Origin: Chryseobacterium sp. JJR-5R
GTDB lineage: Bacteria; Bacteroidota; Bacteroidia; Flavobacteriales; Weeksellaceae
Reading direction: 5' to 3'
Assembly (NCBI RefSeq): GCF_034047335.1
Contig: NZ_CP139137.1
Location: forward strand, 558,001-622,000
DNA length: 64,000 bases
Both the position numbers and the translations under genes were made by a program. Position 1 is the stretch's first letter. Every line of letters starts with the position of its first letter. Below, in pieces: positions 1-8,483 of the stretch. The notes beneath the pieces were generated by a model. That model was not told the origin of the DNA and did no database searches. It worked only from the letters and a program-made list of their open reading frames with translations.

Positions 1-21
1 ACAAGTGTTAGTTAATTGATT

Positions 22-1341
22 ATGGATTTCCCGGTTGAATATTTACAATTAGATCAGTTAAGGCACCTCCAGTCGGAAAGATTGGTGGGTCTGGTACATT
101 ATCTTCAGGAAAGATCTGATTTTTACAGAGGGAAATTCAATGAATCAGGAATATCGCCTGATGATATAAAATCAATAGAAGACATCACAAAGCTTCCGGT
201 TACCTTTAAAAAGGACTTAAGGGACCATTATCCTTTCGGTTTATTTACGGTTCCGAAAAACGAGCTGCAGAGAATCCATTGTTCAAGCGGTACCACCGGT
301 AAACCTACAGTAGTAGGGTATACCAGCGAAGATGTTAACCTGTTCAGTGAAGTGGTTGCCAGGTCATTGAATGCAGCCGGCGCAAAACCGGGAATGCAGT
401 TACATAACGCTTATGGTTACGGGATTTTCACAGGCGGGCTCGGGCTTCATTACGGTGCAGAAAAATTAGGCATGAGCGTTCTCCCTGTTTCGGGAGGAAT
501 GACGGCCAGGCAGGTTGATTTAATCATCGATTTCAGGCCTGAAGTCCTTTGCTGCTCGCCTTCTTATGCTTTAACCATTGCTGATGAATTTACAAAAAGA
601 GGAATCCCGGTAGACGAAATCAGTTTACAATATGCCGTATTGGGTTCAGAGCCCTGGACGGAAATCATCAGGCATCATATTGAAGAAAAACTGGGTGTAC
701 ATGCTACCAATATCTACGGCTTAAGTGAGATCATCGGGCCCGGAGTCTCTATGGAAGACTTTGAGGAAAAAGGAGGTTCTTACATCTGGGAAGACCATTT
801 TTATCCGGAAATCTTAGACCCGATTACAAAAGAGCCGCTTCCGCTGGGCGAAGAAGGGGTTTTGGTGATTACGACTTTAACGAAAAAAGCCATGCCGCTG
901 CTGCGCTATTGGACCAATGATATCACAAGTCTGTATTACGACAAAAATGCCAAAAGGACCATGGTTAAAATGAAACCGATTCTTGGCCGTGCCGATGATA
1001 TGCTGATTGTAAGAGGTGTCAATGTATACCCGAGCCAGATTGAAGAAGCATTTTCCCATGTAAAAGGCGTAGTGCCGAATTATTACCTGACCCCGGTTGA
1101 AAAAGAACAGATGTGCGTGGCACTGGATATTGATGTTGAGATTGATGATGTACTCGTAACGGAAGAAAATCTGGAATTAGATACAGATGCATACCTCGAT
1201 TTCACAGGAAATTTCGGGAAAAACATCGAAAACGAAATCAAAAAAAGGGTAGGAATTACCACAAAAGTAAAAATCCATGCCCAGGACAGTTTGCCTAAAT
1301 GCGAAGGTGGAAAAATTAACAGAATACTAAAATCGAAATGA
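22..1341 (+). CDS. paaK: Phenylacetate-CoA ligase
   Basis: Cytosolic AMP-forming ligase that activates phenylacetate with ATP and CoA to phenylacetyl-CoA, the entry step of the aerobic paa pathway. The protein has the adenylate-forming P-loop-like motif HCSSGTTGKPT near residue 90, the NIYGLSE motif near 235 and the C-terminal hinge/lysine region ending KCEGGKINRILK, at the 439-residue length usual for PaaK. A TTG lies two codons upstream; I prefer the ATG because the family starts with this short N-terminus. It overlaps paaE by four bases (ATGA), so the two are translationally coupled. The promoter lies outside the window. Confidence 0.95.
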   Translation: MDFPVEYLQLDQLRHLQSERLVGLVHYLQERSDFYRGKFNESGISPDDIKSIEDITKLPVTFKKDLRDHYPFGLFTVPKNELQRIHCSSGTTGKPTVVGYTSEDVNLFSEVVARSLNAAGAKPGMQLHNAYGYGIFTGGLGLHYGAEKLGMSVLPVSGGMTARQVDLIIDFRPEVLCCSPSYALTIADEFTKRGIPVDEISLQYAVLGSEPWTEIIRHHIEEKLGVHATNIYGLSEIIGPGVSMEDFEEKGGSYIWEDHFYPEILDPITKEPLPLGEEGVLVITTLTKKAMPLLRYWTNDITSLYYDKNAKRTMVKMKPILGRADDMLIVRGVNVYPSQIEEAFSHVKGVVPNYYLTPVEKEQMCVALDIDVEIDDVLVTEENLELDTDAYLDFTGNFGKNIENEIKKRVGITTKVKIHAQDSLPKCEGGKINRILKSK

Positions 1342-2423
1342 ATTCATTTTATAAACTAAAAACGGTAAAAGTTCAGAAAGATACCAGCGATGCCGTTAAT
1401 GTTGCACTGGAAATTCCTGAAGAGCTGAAAGACAAATTCAGGTTCAGGCAGGGCCAGTACCTTAACTTTAAACTGATGGTTAACGGTAACGAAGAACGCC
1501 GTTCTTATTCCATCTGCAATGCTCCGAGTGAGAGAGGCAATACGCTGGAAGTATTGGTGAAGCTGTTGGAAGGCGGGAAGGTTTCCGGATATTTCAATGA
1601 GCATCTTCACATGGATGAAGTTCTGGAAGTGATGCCTCCGATGGGCAGTTTTAATACTTCGTATCACCCCACCAATACAAAAACATATGTCGGTTTAGCG
1701 GCAGGAAGCGGGATCAGCCCGATTCTTTCCAATATAAAGGAAAGCCTTTATCAGGAGCCTAATTCGAATGCTTATCTGTTTTACAGCAACAGGAGCATGA
1801 ACCATGTGATGAAAAAAGCAGAGATTGATGCACTGGTGGAACAGTTCAGTGGCAGGCTGAAAGTGGTTTACCTCGTCAGTCGTGAAAAGCATGAGGACCC
1901 GATTTTTGAAGGAAGGATCTCTCCTGAAAAATTAGATCTTTTATTTGAAAGGTATACCGATATTGATATCAGGGAAGCCACTTATTTTATCTGCGGGCCT
2001 TCGGAAATGATCAAAGGGATTTCAGATTATTTAAAGAAAGAGAAAAAAGTACCGGCGATTCAGGTTTTATTTGAATATTTCTCGGCTCCGGATGAAGAGG
2101 ATTCTGCGGAAATGAGTGATGAATTCAAAGCAATTGCCAATATCGAAAGCATGGTGACGGTGATTATCGATGATGATGAATATTCTTTCCACCTCAATTC
2201 AAAAAAAGAAAGTATCTTAGATAAAGCGTTGAAAGACAATCTTCCTGTGCCTTTTGCCTGTAAAGGAGGCGTGTGTTGTACGTGTAAAGCGGAAGTTCTC
2301 GAAGGAGAAGTTTTCATGGAGAAAAACTACGCGCTTACCGAAGAAGAAGTAGCCAGAGGCTTTGTTCTGACCTGCCAGTGCCACCCGACAACCAATGTGG
2401 TGATGCTTAATTATGATGTTTAA
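1338..2423 (+). CDS. paaE: Phenylacetyl-CoA epoxidase, reductase subunit PaaE
   Basis: Passes electrons from NAD(P)H via FAD and a plant-type [2Fe-2S] centre to the PaaABC oxygenase. The N-terminal half is a ferredoxin-reductase fold with the FAD motif RRSYSICN near residue 54 and the nucleotide-binding GLAAGSGISPI near 118. The C-terminal ferredoxin domain (about 270-361) carries the cysteine cluster CKGGVCCTC and a fourth cysteine in LTCQC. Length (361) is normal for PaaE. Placing paaE between paaK and paaA, rather than after paaD as in Escherichia coli, is the only departure from the usual order. Confidence 0.93.
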   Translation: MNSFYKLKTVKVQKDTSDAVNVALEIPEELKDKFRFRQGQYLNFKLMVNGNEERRSYSICNAPSERGNTLEVLVKLLEGGKVSGYFNEHLHMDEVLEVMPPMGSFNTSYHPTNTKTYVGLAAGSGISPILSNIKESLYQEPNSNAYLFYSNRSMNHVMKKAEIDALVEQFSGRLKVVYLVSREKHEDPIFEGRISPEKLDLLFERYTDIDIREATYFICGPSEMIKGISDYLKKEKKVPAIQVLFEYFSAPDEEDSAEMSDEFKAIANIESMVTVIIDDDEYSFHLNSKKESILDKALKDNLPVPFACKGGVCCTCKAEVLEGEVFMEKNYALTEEEVARGFVLTCQCHPTTNVVMLNYDV

Positions 2424-2426
2424 GAC

Positions 2427-2513
2427 GATTTGAAAATGAGAAAATGTGCTAATTTGAAAATGCCATTATCGTGTTTTAATTTTCAAATTGCCTAATTCGC
2501 AGATTTTCAAATT
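2427..2513. repeat. TTTGAAAAT-type inverted spacer repeat, copy 1
   Basis: The 114-bp paaE-paaA spacer is almost wholly an imperfect inverted repeat. The left arm contains GATTTGAAAATG and AATTTGAAAATG; the right arm contains AATTTTCAAATT and GATTTTCAAATT. In RNA this would fold as a long AU-rich hairpin. Related elements fill most other paa spacers. Confidence 0.7.
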
Positions 2514-2537
2514 ATTTAATTTTTAAATTCAAAAATT

Positions 2538-3473
2538 ATGGACTTAGAAAAATTCGTACAATACGTACACGAAGAAAATAAAGTAGAACCGAAAGATGTA
2601 ATGCCATATGATTACAGGAAGTTATTGGTTCGCCAGATTTCACAGCACGCCCATTCTGAGATCGTCGGAATGCTGCCGGAAGCCAACTGGATTTCCAGGG
2701 CACCCTCGCTGAGAAGGAAAATGGCGCTTCTGGCTAAAGTTCAGGATGAGGCCGGTCACGGTTTATATCTGTATTCTGCCACTGAAACCTTAGGAAACGG
2801 AACGATCAGGGCAGACCGGGATGCCACTTACGACGATATGCTTTCAGGAAAAGCGAAATATTCAAGTATTTTCAATTATCCTACCTTAAGCTGGGCAGAT
2901 ATCGGTGCCATCGGCTGGCTGGTTGACGGTGCTGCGATCATGAACCAGGTAATGCTGATGGGAAATTCTTACGGGCCTTATTCCAGAGCCATGGTGAAAA
3001 TCTGTAAAGAAGAATCTTTCCACCAAAGACAGGGATACGAGATTCTGATGGCCCTTTGCCGGGGGACCAAGCAGCAGAAAGAAATGGCCCAACGGTCTTT
3101 AGACCAGTTCTGGTGGCCGGCTTTAATGATGTTCGGCCCAAATGACGACAGTTCGCCGAATTCTAAAATCTCGATGAACTACAGGGTGAAGAGGGAAAGC
3201 AATGACAGCCTGCGCCAGAGATTCGTGGATGTTACCGTTGCTCAGGCTGAATTCCTGGGATTAACCATTCCTGATAAAGATCTGAAATGGAATGAAGAAA
3301 GGCAGCATTATGATTTCGGGGAACTTCCGTGGGGTGAATTCATGGAAATCTTAAAAGGAAACGGACCGTGCAACAAAAAGCGTATTGAAACCAAGAGAAA
3401 AGCACAGCGGGAAAATTCCTGGGTAAAAGAAGCAGCGGCAGCCTTTGCAGAGAAACAACAAAAAGTAATATAA
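2538..3473 (+). CDS. paaA: Phenylacetyl-CoA epoxidase, catalytic subunit PaaA
   Basis: Catalytic ferritin-like subunit of the 1,2-phenylacetyl-CoA epoxidase; it binds the substrate and a non-haem carboxylate-bridged di-iron centre. Diagnostic segments are [16 protein letters not shown] near residue 37, the di-iron ligand stretch KVQDEAGHG near residue 70 and [10 protein letters not shown] near residue 158 (two E-x2-H-type ligand pairs). The length of 311 is typical. It is followed by paaB, paaC and paaD on the same strand, with 90-116 bp repeat-filled spacers, so all are probably one transcript. Confidence 0.95.
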   Translation: MDLEKFVQYVHEENKVEPKDVMPYDYRKLLVRQISQHAHSEIVGMLPEANWISRAPSLRRKMALLAKVQDEAGHGLYLYSATETLGNGTIRADRDATYDDMLSGKAKYSSIFNYPTLSWADIGAIGWLVDGAAIMNQVMLMGNSYGPYSRAMVKICKEESFHQRQGYEILMALCRGTKQQKEMAQRSLDQFWWPALMMFGPNDDSSPNSKISMNYRVKRESNDSLRQRFVDVTVAQAEFLGLTIPDKDLKWNEERQHYDFGELPWGEFMEILKGNGPCNKKRIETKRKAQRENSWVKEAAAAFAEKQQKVI

Positions 3474-3474
3474 T

Positions 3475-3586
3475 TTGAAAATGTACTAATTTGAAAATTA
3501 CCTTCAATGTATTATTTATTATCAAATTTTCAATTAGACAGAATCATCAATTTTCAAATTAAATAATTTTCAAATTTTCAAATTGA
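3475..3586. repeat. TTTGAAAAT-type inverted spacer repeat, copy 2
   Basis: The paaA-paaB spacer holds TTTGAAAATGTACTAATTTG at its left end and repeated TTTTCAAATT units at its right end, the same inverted architecture as in the paaE-paaA spacer. The right arm stops just before the paaB ATG. Confidence 0.7.
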
Positions 3587-3589
3587 ATT

Positions 3590-3871
3590 ATGGCAAATTT
3601 AGATATGTGGGAAGTGTTTATCCAGACGAAACCGGGATTGTCCCATAAACATGTTGGCATCGTACAGGCACCAACAGCAGAAATGGCATTGCAGAATGCA
3701 AGAGACGTGTATACCAGAAGAAAAGAAGGGACTTCCGTTTGGGTGGTTCCAAGTAAATATATTGTGACTTCAGAAGGAATTGATAAAGAAGCTTTCTTTG
3801 ATCCGGCTGATGACAAACTGTACCGCCATCCGACATTCTATGAGATTCCTAACGATGTAAAAAATATGTAA
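3590..3871 (+). CDS. paaB: Phenylacetyl-CoA epoxidase subunit PaaB
   Basis: Small subunit (93 residues) that bridges PaaAC heterodimers in the epoxidase complex. The opening WEVFIQTKPGLSHKHVG, the segment QNARDVYTRR and the closing YRHPTFYEIPNDVKNM are characteristic of PaaB. It has no catalytic residues of its own. Position between paaA and paaC agrees with the conserved ABC order. Confidence 0.94.
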   Translation: MANLDMWEVFIQTKPGLSHKHVGIVQAPTAEMALQNARDVYTRRKEGTSVWVVPSKYIVTSEGIDKEAFFDPADDKLYRHPTFYEIPNDVKNM

Positions 3872-3887
3872 TTAATAAAGATTATAA

Positions 3888-3954
3888 GAAGCGAGATATC
3901 AGATAATAGACTTTCTATCAATCTGATATCTAATGTCTGAAATCTGAAATCTAC
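3888..3954. repeat. ATATCAGA-type palindromic spacer repeat
   Basis: The paaB-paaC spacer differs from its neighbours: it carries AAGCGAGATATCAGA, then CTGATATCTAATGTCTGAAA and a further TCTGAAATCTA, giving an imperfect dyad around GATATCAGA/TCTGATATC. It is probably a second intergenic repeat family. The opening AAGCGAGA also begins the unlike repeat before paaJ. Confidence 0.5.
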
Positions 3955-3960
3955 TAAACA

Positions 3961-4710
3961 ATGAATCCATTATATAATTATTTATTAAAACTGGCAGACG
4001 ACAGCTTCATTATGGGACAGCGCTTATCGGCATGGTGCGGCGAAGGCCCTTACCTGGAGGAAGATATTGCATTGACGAATATTGCCCTGGATGAGCTGGG
4101 ACAGGCCAACAACTTTTACGTATACGCTTCAAGAGTGGCAGACAACGGCAAAAGCGAAGATGATCTGGCTTTCTTAAGGCATGAGCATGAATATGTAAAT
4201 GCACACTGGGCAGAGCTTCCGAACGAAGATTATGCACAGACGATCCTGAAAGTATATGTTTTCTCTGTCTATCAGAAACTGATGTACGAGGCCTTATCAA
4301 ATTCTGCCGATGAAGAACTTTCCGCCATTGCTCAGAAATCCTTGAAAGAAGTAAGGTATCATTACACACATGCTGCTTCATGGATGAAAATTTTTGCTCA
4401 GGGAACACAAGAAAGCAGCAATCGTTTGGTAAAAGCCGTTGACAATATCTGGGAATATACCCAAGGCTTATTTGCGAAAGTGGAGGGAGAAGATGATTTA
4501 ATCGTTTTAAATGTAGCTCCGGACGTCGACGCTCTGTATGGGGATTTTATATCTGTTACCACACGGGATTTTCAGGATTTCGGTTTGGAATATCCTGCAA
4601 ATCCATTCATGCAGCCAAAATCACGGACAGGTTATCATACGGAATATTTCGGATTCATGCTTTGTGAACTGCAGTATATGCAGAGAGCATATCCGGGATG
4701 TACGTGGTAA
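3961..4710 (+). CDS. paaC: Phenylacetyl-CoA epoxidase, structural subunit PaaC
   Basis: Ferritin-like partner of PaaA that stabilises the catalytic subunit but lacks a functional metal site in the family. Recognisable parts are LADDSFIMGQRLSAWCG near the N-terminus, DELGQANNFYVYA near residue 46 and YHTEYFGFMLCELQYMQRAYPG at the C-terminus. The length of 249 is typical. It is separated from paaB by 89 bp and from paaD by 97 bp, both repeat-filled. Confidence 0.95.
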   Translation: MNPLYNYLLKLADDSFIMGQRLSAWCGEGPYLEEDIALTNIALDELGQANNFYVYASRVADNGKSEDDLAFLRHEHEYVNAHWAELPNEDYAQTILKVYVFSVYQKLMYEALSNSADEELSAIAQKSLKEVRYHYTHAASWMKIFAQGTQESSNRLVKAVDNIWEYTQGLFAKVEGEDDLIVLNVAPDVDALYGDFISVTTRDFQDFGLEYPANPFMQPKSRTGYHTEYFGFMLCELQYMQRAYPGCTW

Positions 4711-4716
4711 AAAAAT

Positions 4717-4800
4717 CAATGTGTTAATTTGAAAATGTGCTGATCTGAAAATGGCAAACTGCTTTTAATTTTCAAATTCCCAAATTTTCAAATTTTCAAA
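4717..4800. repeat. TTTGAAAAT-type inverted spacer repeat, copy 3
   Basis: The paaC-paaD spacer carries TTAATTTGAAAATGTGCTGA on the left and TTTTAATTTTCAAATTCCC followed by two more TTTTCAAA units on the right, again an imperfect inverted repeat covering nearly the whole spacer. Confidence 0.7.
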
Positions 4801-4807
4801 ATAACAA

Positions 4808-5272
4808 ATGAAAAATCCTTTAGAAATATTAGAATTGGTTCCTGATCCGGAAATTCCGGTAATCAATATCGTGGAACTGGGCATTGTCAGAGAGGCAAAA
4901 GTGACGGGCGGGAATTCCTGTGAAGTAACGATCACGCCAACCTATTCTGCCTGTCCCGCTATGTTTACCATTGAGGAAGACATCATCAAGATCATGAAGG
5001 AAAACGGATGGGATGCAAAAGTAGTCACCAAAATGTTTCCGATCTGGACAACAGACTGGCTGACGGATGAAGCGAGGGAAAAACTCCGGGTTTACGGAAT
5101 CACACCGCCCGAAAAAGGAGCAGACGAACATCACATCGGAAAACCGAAAAAATGCCCGCGCTGCGGCTCGATGCACTCAAAACAGATCAGCAGGTTCGGG
5201 TCTACGCTGTGTAAAGCATCTTACCAGTGCCTGGACTGCCTGGAGCCTTTTGATTATTTTAAATGCCATTAA
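4808..5272 (+). CDS. paaD: Phenylacetate degradation protein PaaD (DUF59/MIP18 family)
   Basis: Accessory protein thought to mature the iron or iron-sulfur centres of the epoxidase system. The N-terminal DUF59/MIP18 domain (residues about 4-90) has VPDPEIPVINIVELGIVR and the conserved SACPAM cysteine motif. A zinc-ribbon-like tail follows with CPRCGSMHSK and CKASYQCLDC. The length of 154 agrees with PaaD. Its position directly after paaC supports the assignment. Confidence 0.93.
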   Translation: MKNPLEILELVPDPEIPVINIVELGIVREAKVTGGNSCEVTITPTYSACPAMFTIEEDIIKIMKENGWDAKVVTKMFPIWTTDWLTDEAREKLRVYGITPPEKGADEHHIGKPKKCPRCGSMHSKQISRFGSTLCKASYQCLDCLEPFDYFKCH

Positions 5273-5274
5273 AC

Positions 5275-5351
5275 AATTTGAAAAATATGCTGATTTGAAA
5301 ATGAGTAAATTAGTAGTGAAATCAGAATTTTTAAATTGACTAATTTTCAAA
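5275..5351. repeat. TTTGAAAAT-type inverted spacer repeat, copy 4
   Basis: Between paaD and paaG, the left part has AATTTGAAAAATATGCTGAT and TTTGAAAATG, and the right part has TTTTTAAATTGACTAATTTT. It is a more decayed member of the repeat family seen upstream. Confidence 0.6.
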
Positions 5352-5365
5352 TAAAAATTTAAACT

Positions 5366-6166
5366 ATGTACACACAACTGGATATCGAAACGCATTTTGA
5401 CGGGAAACTGAAAATTGCCTACCTTAATCAACCGGATACGATGAACGCGCTTACCAAGCCGTCTTTATCAGATCTTAAAGATTTTATTAAAGAATGCAGC
5501 CATGACGAAACCGTAAGGTGCGTTGCCATTTCAGGACGGGGAAGGGCATTCTGTTCCGGACAGAATCTGGATGATGCTTTCATTCAGGGAAATGAACATC
5601 GTGATGACGATATCATCAGAAAGATCGTGGTAGATTATTACAATCCTTTGGTGAATGAAATTACACGTTGCAGAAAACCGGTTGTTGCCTTGGTAAACGG
5701 TCCTGCAGTAGGAGCCGGTGCTATGCTAGCCCTGATTTCTGATTTTGTTCTGGCTGCCGATAAAGCCTATTTTGCCCAAGCATTCTCCAATATCGGCTTG
5801 ATTCCTGATACTGGTGGAACATACTTCTTGCCGAAATTACTGGGCAGGCAACTGGCAAATTATTTAGCATTTACAGGGAAAAGATTATCTGCGGAAGAAG
5901 CAAAATCTTACGGTTTGGTAGCTGAGGTTTTCAGTGAAGAGGAATTTGCACCCAAATCAATGGAAATCCTTGAAAAAATGGCCAATATGCCGACTGCTGC
6001 CATTAAATTAACCAAAAAAGCTTTTGCCCAGTCATACCACAATACATTGAAAGAGCAGCTGGAGTTAGAAGGCGACCTGCAGCAGGAAGCAGCAGAAACA
6101 GAAGATTTTAAAGAAGGCGTACAGGCATTTTTACAAAAAAGAAAACCTGATTATAAAGGAAGATAA
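5366..6166 (+). CDS. paaG: 1,2-epoxyphenylacetyl-CoA isomerase (enoyl-CoA hydratase/isomerase family)
   Basis: Crotonase-fold enzyme of 266 residues expected to isomerise ring-1,2-epoxyphenylacetyl-CoA to oxepin-CoA and later to act as a 3,2-enoyl-CoA isomerase. The oxyanion-hole segments are CSGQNLDD near residue 66 and NGPAVGAGA near 111. SNIGLIPDTGGT near 136-147 supplies the aspartate that PaaG proteins use as the catalytic acid/base, which favours PaaG over the hydratase PaaF. Gene order immediately after paaD agrees. No separate paaF lies inside the cluster; the orphan hydratase at 19489-20256 is a possible substitute. Confidence 0.88.
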   Translation: MYTQLDIETHFDGKLKIAYLNQPDTMNALTKPSLSDLKDFIKECSHDETVRCVAISGRGRAFCSGQNLDDAFIQGNEHRDDDIIRKIVVDYYNPLVNEITRCRKPVVALVNGPAVGAGAMLALISDFVLAADKAYFAQAFSNIGLIPDTGGTYFLPKLLGRQLANYLAFTGKRLSAEEAKSYGLVAEVFSEEEFAPKSMEILEKMANMPTAAIKLTKKAFAQSYHNTLKEQLELEGDLQQEAAETEDFKEGVQAFLQKRKPDYKGR

Positions 6167-6168
6167 TC

Positions 6169-6203
6169 AATTTGAAAATGAATTAATTTGAGAATTTGAA
6201 AAT
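6169..6203. repeat. Left inverted arm flanking the four-helix-bundle pseudogene
   Basis: It starts AATTTGAAAATGAATTAATT and ends AGAATTTGAAAAT, the left-arm type of the paa spacer repeats. Its partner arm lies at 6554-6589, on the far side of the broken gene, so the pseudogene occupies the loop of one repeat. Confidence 0.65.
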
Positions 6204-6208
6204 AAGGA

Positions 6209-6555
6209 ATGACAGAGAAAACATTATTGTAGCTAAGACTTTCGATTTTGCTTTGGATATTATAGAATTTTCATAAGATTTATATGAAACTAAAAAATTT
6301 TCTTTAGCAAATCAAATTTTCAGGTCGGGAACTTCAATTGGAGCAAATGTAAGAGAGGCTCAAAACGCGGAAAGCAAAGCAGATTCTATTCATAAGTTAA
6401 AAATTGCAGCGAAAGAAAGTGATGAAACAGAATATTGGCTTTTGTTGTGTTTAAAATCTCCGCATCTCAAATCTCCAAACGAAAAATTAATTTCCGATTT
6501 AAAAGAAATTTTATTAATTCTGTCTAAAATTATTTCAAGTTCAAAGCTTAAATAA
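6209..6555 (+). pseudogene. Broken four-helix-bundle (S23/23S rRNA IVS-type) protein
   Basis: Translation in the frame ending at TAA 6553-6555 gives a recognisable four-helix-bundle protein of the 23S-rRNA intervening-sequence type: ENIIVAKTFDFALDIIEF, then DLYETKKFSLANQIFRSGT, then SIGANVREAQNAESKADSI. That frame has an in-frame TAA at 6274-6276 (where a lysine codon AAA would fit). It also has no start codon: the only plausible ATG (6209-6211) is one base out of frame. Both defects make it a pseudogene. It sits between inverted repeat arms inside the paa operon. In other bacteria, genes of this family occur within stem-loop intervening sequences of rRNA; whether the same applies here is inference. 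Confidence 0.8.
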
Positions 6556-6589
6556 TTTTCAAATTAACTCATTCTCAGATTTTCAAATT
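6554..6589. repeat. Right inverted arm flanking the four-helix-bundle pseudogene
   Basis: It begins AATTTTCAAATTAACTCATT and ends CAGATTTTCAAATT, overlapping the pseudogene stop codon. A close copy without a left partner precedes paaY (9780-9816), and a short fragment precedes the gene at 7751. Confidence 0.65.
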
Positions 6590-6595
6590 AAATAT

Positions 6596-7729
6596 ATGAA
6601 TATAGGAATTATCGGTGCCGGAACGATGGGAATGGGCATCGCACAGGTAGCCGCCACGAACGGATGCAAGGTTTGGGTCTATGACACCAACGCAAAACAG
6701 ATAGAGACGGCAACCGTAGGTTTAGAAAAAACATTGACCAGATTGGTTGATAAACAAAAAATTTCGGCAGAAAAAATGACTGAAATTTTAGCGAATATTT
6801 CCATCGCTACAGAATTGAAGGACTTCAAAGATTGCGAATTAATCATCGAAGCTATCATCGAAAACAAGGAAATCAAAACCAAAGTTTTCACAGAACTGGA
6901 GAAACATATTTCAGAAAGCTGTGTGATTGCTTCCAATACATCATCCATTTCCATCACCTCTCTCGGTGCTGAATTACAGAAACCGGAGCGTTTCATCGGG
7001 ATCCACTTCTTTAACCCGGCACCGCTGATGCCATTGGTTGAGGTAATCCCATCTTTGCTGACTGAAAAATCATTACCGGAAAAAATATACAGCCTGATGA
7101 AAGACTGGGGTAAAACACCCGTGATTGCCAAAGATATTCCCGGATTCATCGTAAACAGGATTGCCCGCCCGTATTATGGGGAAGGTCTTAGGATTGTGGA
7201 AGAAAACATTGCCACCGTAGAACAGGTGGATGATGCGATGAAAACTTTAGGAAATTTTAAAATGGGTCCGTTTGAACTTATGGATCTCATTGGGGTAGAT
7301 GTGAATTTTTCGGTAACAAAAACAGTATACAACGAATATTTTTACGATCCGAAATACAAGCCGTCCCTATTGCAGCAAAGGATGTCTGAAGCCAAGCTTC
7401 ACGGTCGGAAAACCGGAAAGGGATTCTATGATTATGCAGAGGGAGCGACAAAAACCGAACCTCTGAAAGATGAGACGCTGTACAGGCAGATTTTCCTGAG
7501 AATTATCTCCATGCTGATCAATGAAGCCGTTGAAGCCAAAAGATTAGGCATTGCGAGCGACGAAGACATCGAACTGGCCATGCAGAAAGGCGTCAATTAC
7601 CCGAAAGGATTATTGGCCTGGGGAAAAGAAATCGGGTATGCAGAAATCTCCGGAATCCTGCAGGATCTTTACAAAGAATACCAGGAAGAAAGGTACAGGC
7701 AAAGCCCGTTACTGCGTAAATTAAATTGA
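6596..7729 (+). CDS. paaH: 3-hydroxyacyl-CoA dehydrogenase PaaH
   Basis: NAD-dependent oxidation of the 3-hydroxyadipyl-CoA intermediate to 3-oxoadipyl-CoA is the expected reaction. The N-terminal Rossmann domain begins GIIGAGTMGMGIAQVAATNG, and the catalytic region includes ASNTSSISIT near 113 and IHFFNPAPLMPLVEVIP near 138. DIPGFIVNRI near 181 opens the C-terminal dimerisation domain. At 377 residues it is longer than single-domain 3-hydroxybutyryl-CoA dehydrogenases (about 280) and shorter than E. coli PaaH (about 475), fitting one full and one partial C-terminal helical domain. Confidence 0.9.
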   Translation: MNIGIIGAGTMGMGIAQVAATNGCKVWVYDTNAKQIETATVGLEKTLTRLVDKQKISAEKMTEILANISIATELKDFKDCELIIEAIIENKEIKTKVFTELEKHISESCVIASNTSSISITSLGAELQKPERFIGIHFFNPAPLMPLVEVIPSLLTEKSLPEKIYSLMKDWGKTPVIAKDIPGFIVNRIARPYYGEGLRIVEENIATVEQVDDAMKTLGNFKMGPFELMDLIGVDVNFSVTKTVYNEYFYDPKYKPSLLQQRMSEAKLHGRKTGKGFYDYAEGATKTEPLKDETLYRQIFLRIISMLINEAVEAKRLGIASDEDIELAMQKGVNYPKGLLAWGKEIGYAEISGILQDLYKEYQEERYRQSPLLRKLN

Positions 7730-7750
7730 TTTAATTTTCAAATTAATAGT

Positions 7751-8065
7751 ATGGATATAGACGGATTCAGAGCAGAATTGGAAACAAGGCTTCTCATTGA
7801 AAAAGAGTACATCATTCAGGAGCTTTCTTCAATAAATGATGATCAGGAAAAACTTGAGCTATTAGGAAAGTTTAATAAAAAATATAAAGCATTGATTAAA
7901 AGATTAGCCAGTGAATATGGCATTGATTTAAATGCTCCTTATTCAAATGAAAATCCGTTAGATTCAGAAAGCCTCTCACACGAACAGGTAATTCTCGGCA
8001 GAACCATGAATATTTATGATAAATTGTCTGATGAATTATATGAACAAATAAATAGCGTATATTAA
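7751..8065 (+). CDS. Small acidic hypothetical protein
   Basis: A 104-residue, largely helical, charged protein without signal peptide or membrane segment; I do not recognise its family. It lies 21 bp after paaH and two bases before the paaI start, so it is almost certainly co-transcribed and co-translated with them. Codon use resembles the paa genes but is slightly more AT-rich. A role linked to the pathway is inferred only from position. Confidence 0.75.
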   Translation: MDIDGFRAELETRLLIEKEYIIQELSSINDDQEKLELLGKFNKKYKALIKRLASEYGIDLNAPYSNENPLDSESLSHEQVILGRTMNIYDKLSDELYEQINSVY

Positions 8066-8067
8066 AG

Positions 8068-8481
8068 ATGAATCCAAGACAGGTTGCAGAATATATGTTT
8101 GATCAGGATGAGTTTTCCCAATGGATGAATATCAAAATGATCGATATCAAAGAAAATTACTGTTTGCTGGAAATGCCCATCAGAAAAGAGATGATCAACG
8201 GGTTAAAAACAGTCCACGGCGGCGTTACGTTTGCTTTTGCAGACTCTGCGCTGGCATTCTCTTCCAACAATACCGGAGATGCAGCTGTTGCCTTAAACTG
8301 CATCATCAATTTTACCAAAGCCGGGAAAGAAGGTGATATTTTCAGAGCAGAAAGTATACTGGCAAACAATACCAGGAAAACTGCTGTTTACGATATTAAA
8401 ATTACCAATCAAAACAACGAACTGATTGCAAAATTCGTCGGGACAGTTTACAAAATAGGAAAAAAAGTAACAGAATTATAA
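8068..8481 (+). CDS. paaI: Hotdog-fold acyl-CoA thioesterase PaaI
   Basis: Thioesterase thought to release CoA from dead-end phenylacetyl-CoA derivatives, such as ring-hydroxylated ones, and so prevent CoA sequestration. The hallmark HGGVTFAFADSALAFSSN near residue 50 holds the hotdog helix and its catalytic aspartate. Length (137) and a C-terminal strand pattern ending FVGTVYKIGKKV agree with PaaI. It follows the small unknown gene by two bases. Confidence 0.92.
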   Translation: MNPRQVAEYMFDQDEFSQWMNIKMIDIKENYCLLEMPIRKEMINGLKTVHGGVTFAFADSALAFSSNNTGDAAVALNCIINFTKAGKEGDIFRAESILANNTRKTAVYDIKITNQNNELIAKFVGTVYKIGKKVTEL

Positions 8482-8483
8482 AT

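Noticed and set aside
1356..1667. Minus-strand open frames opposite paaE
   Set aside because: They overlap a clear ferredoxin-reductase gene and show no motif or export signal.
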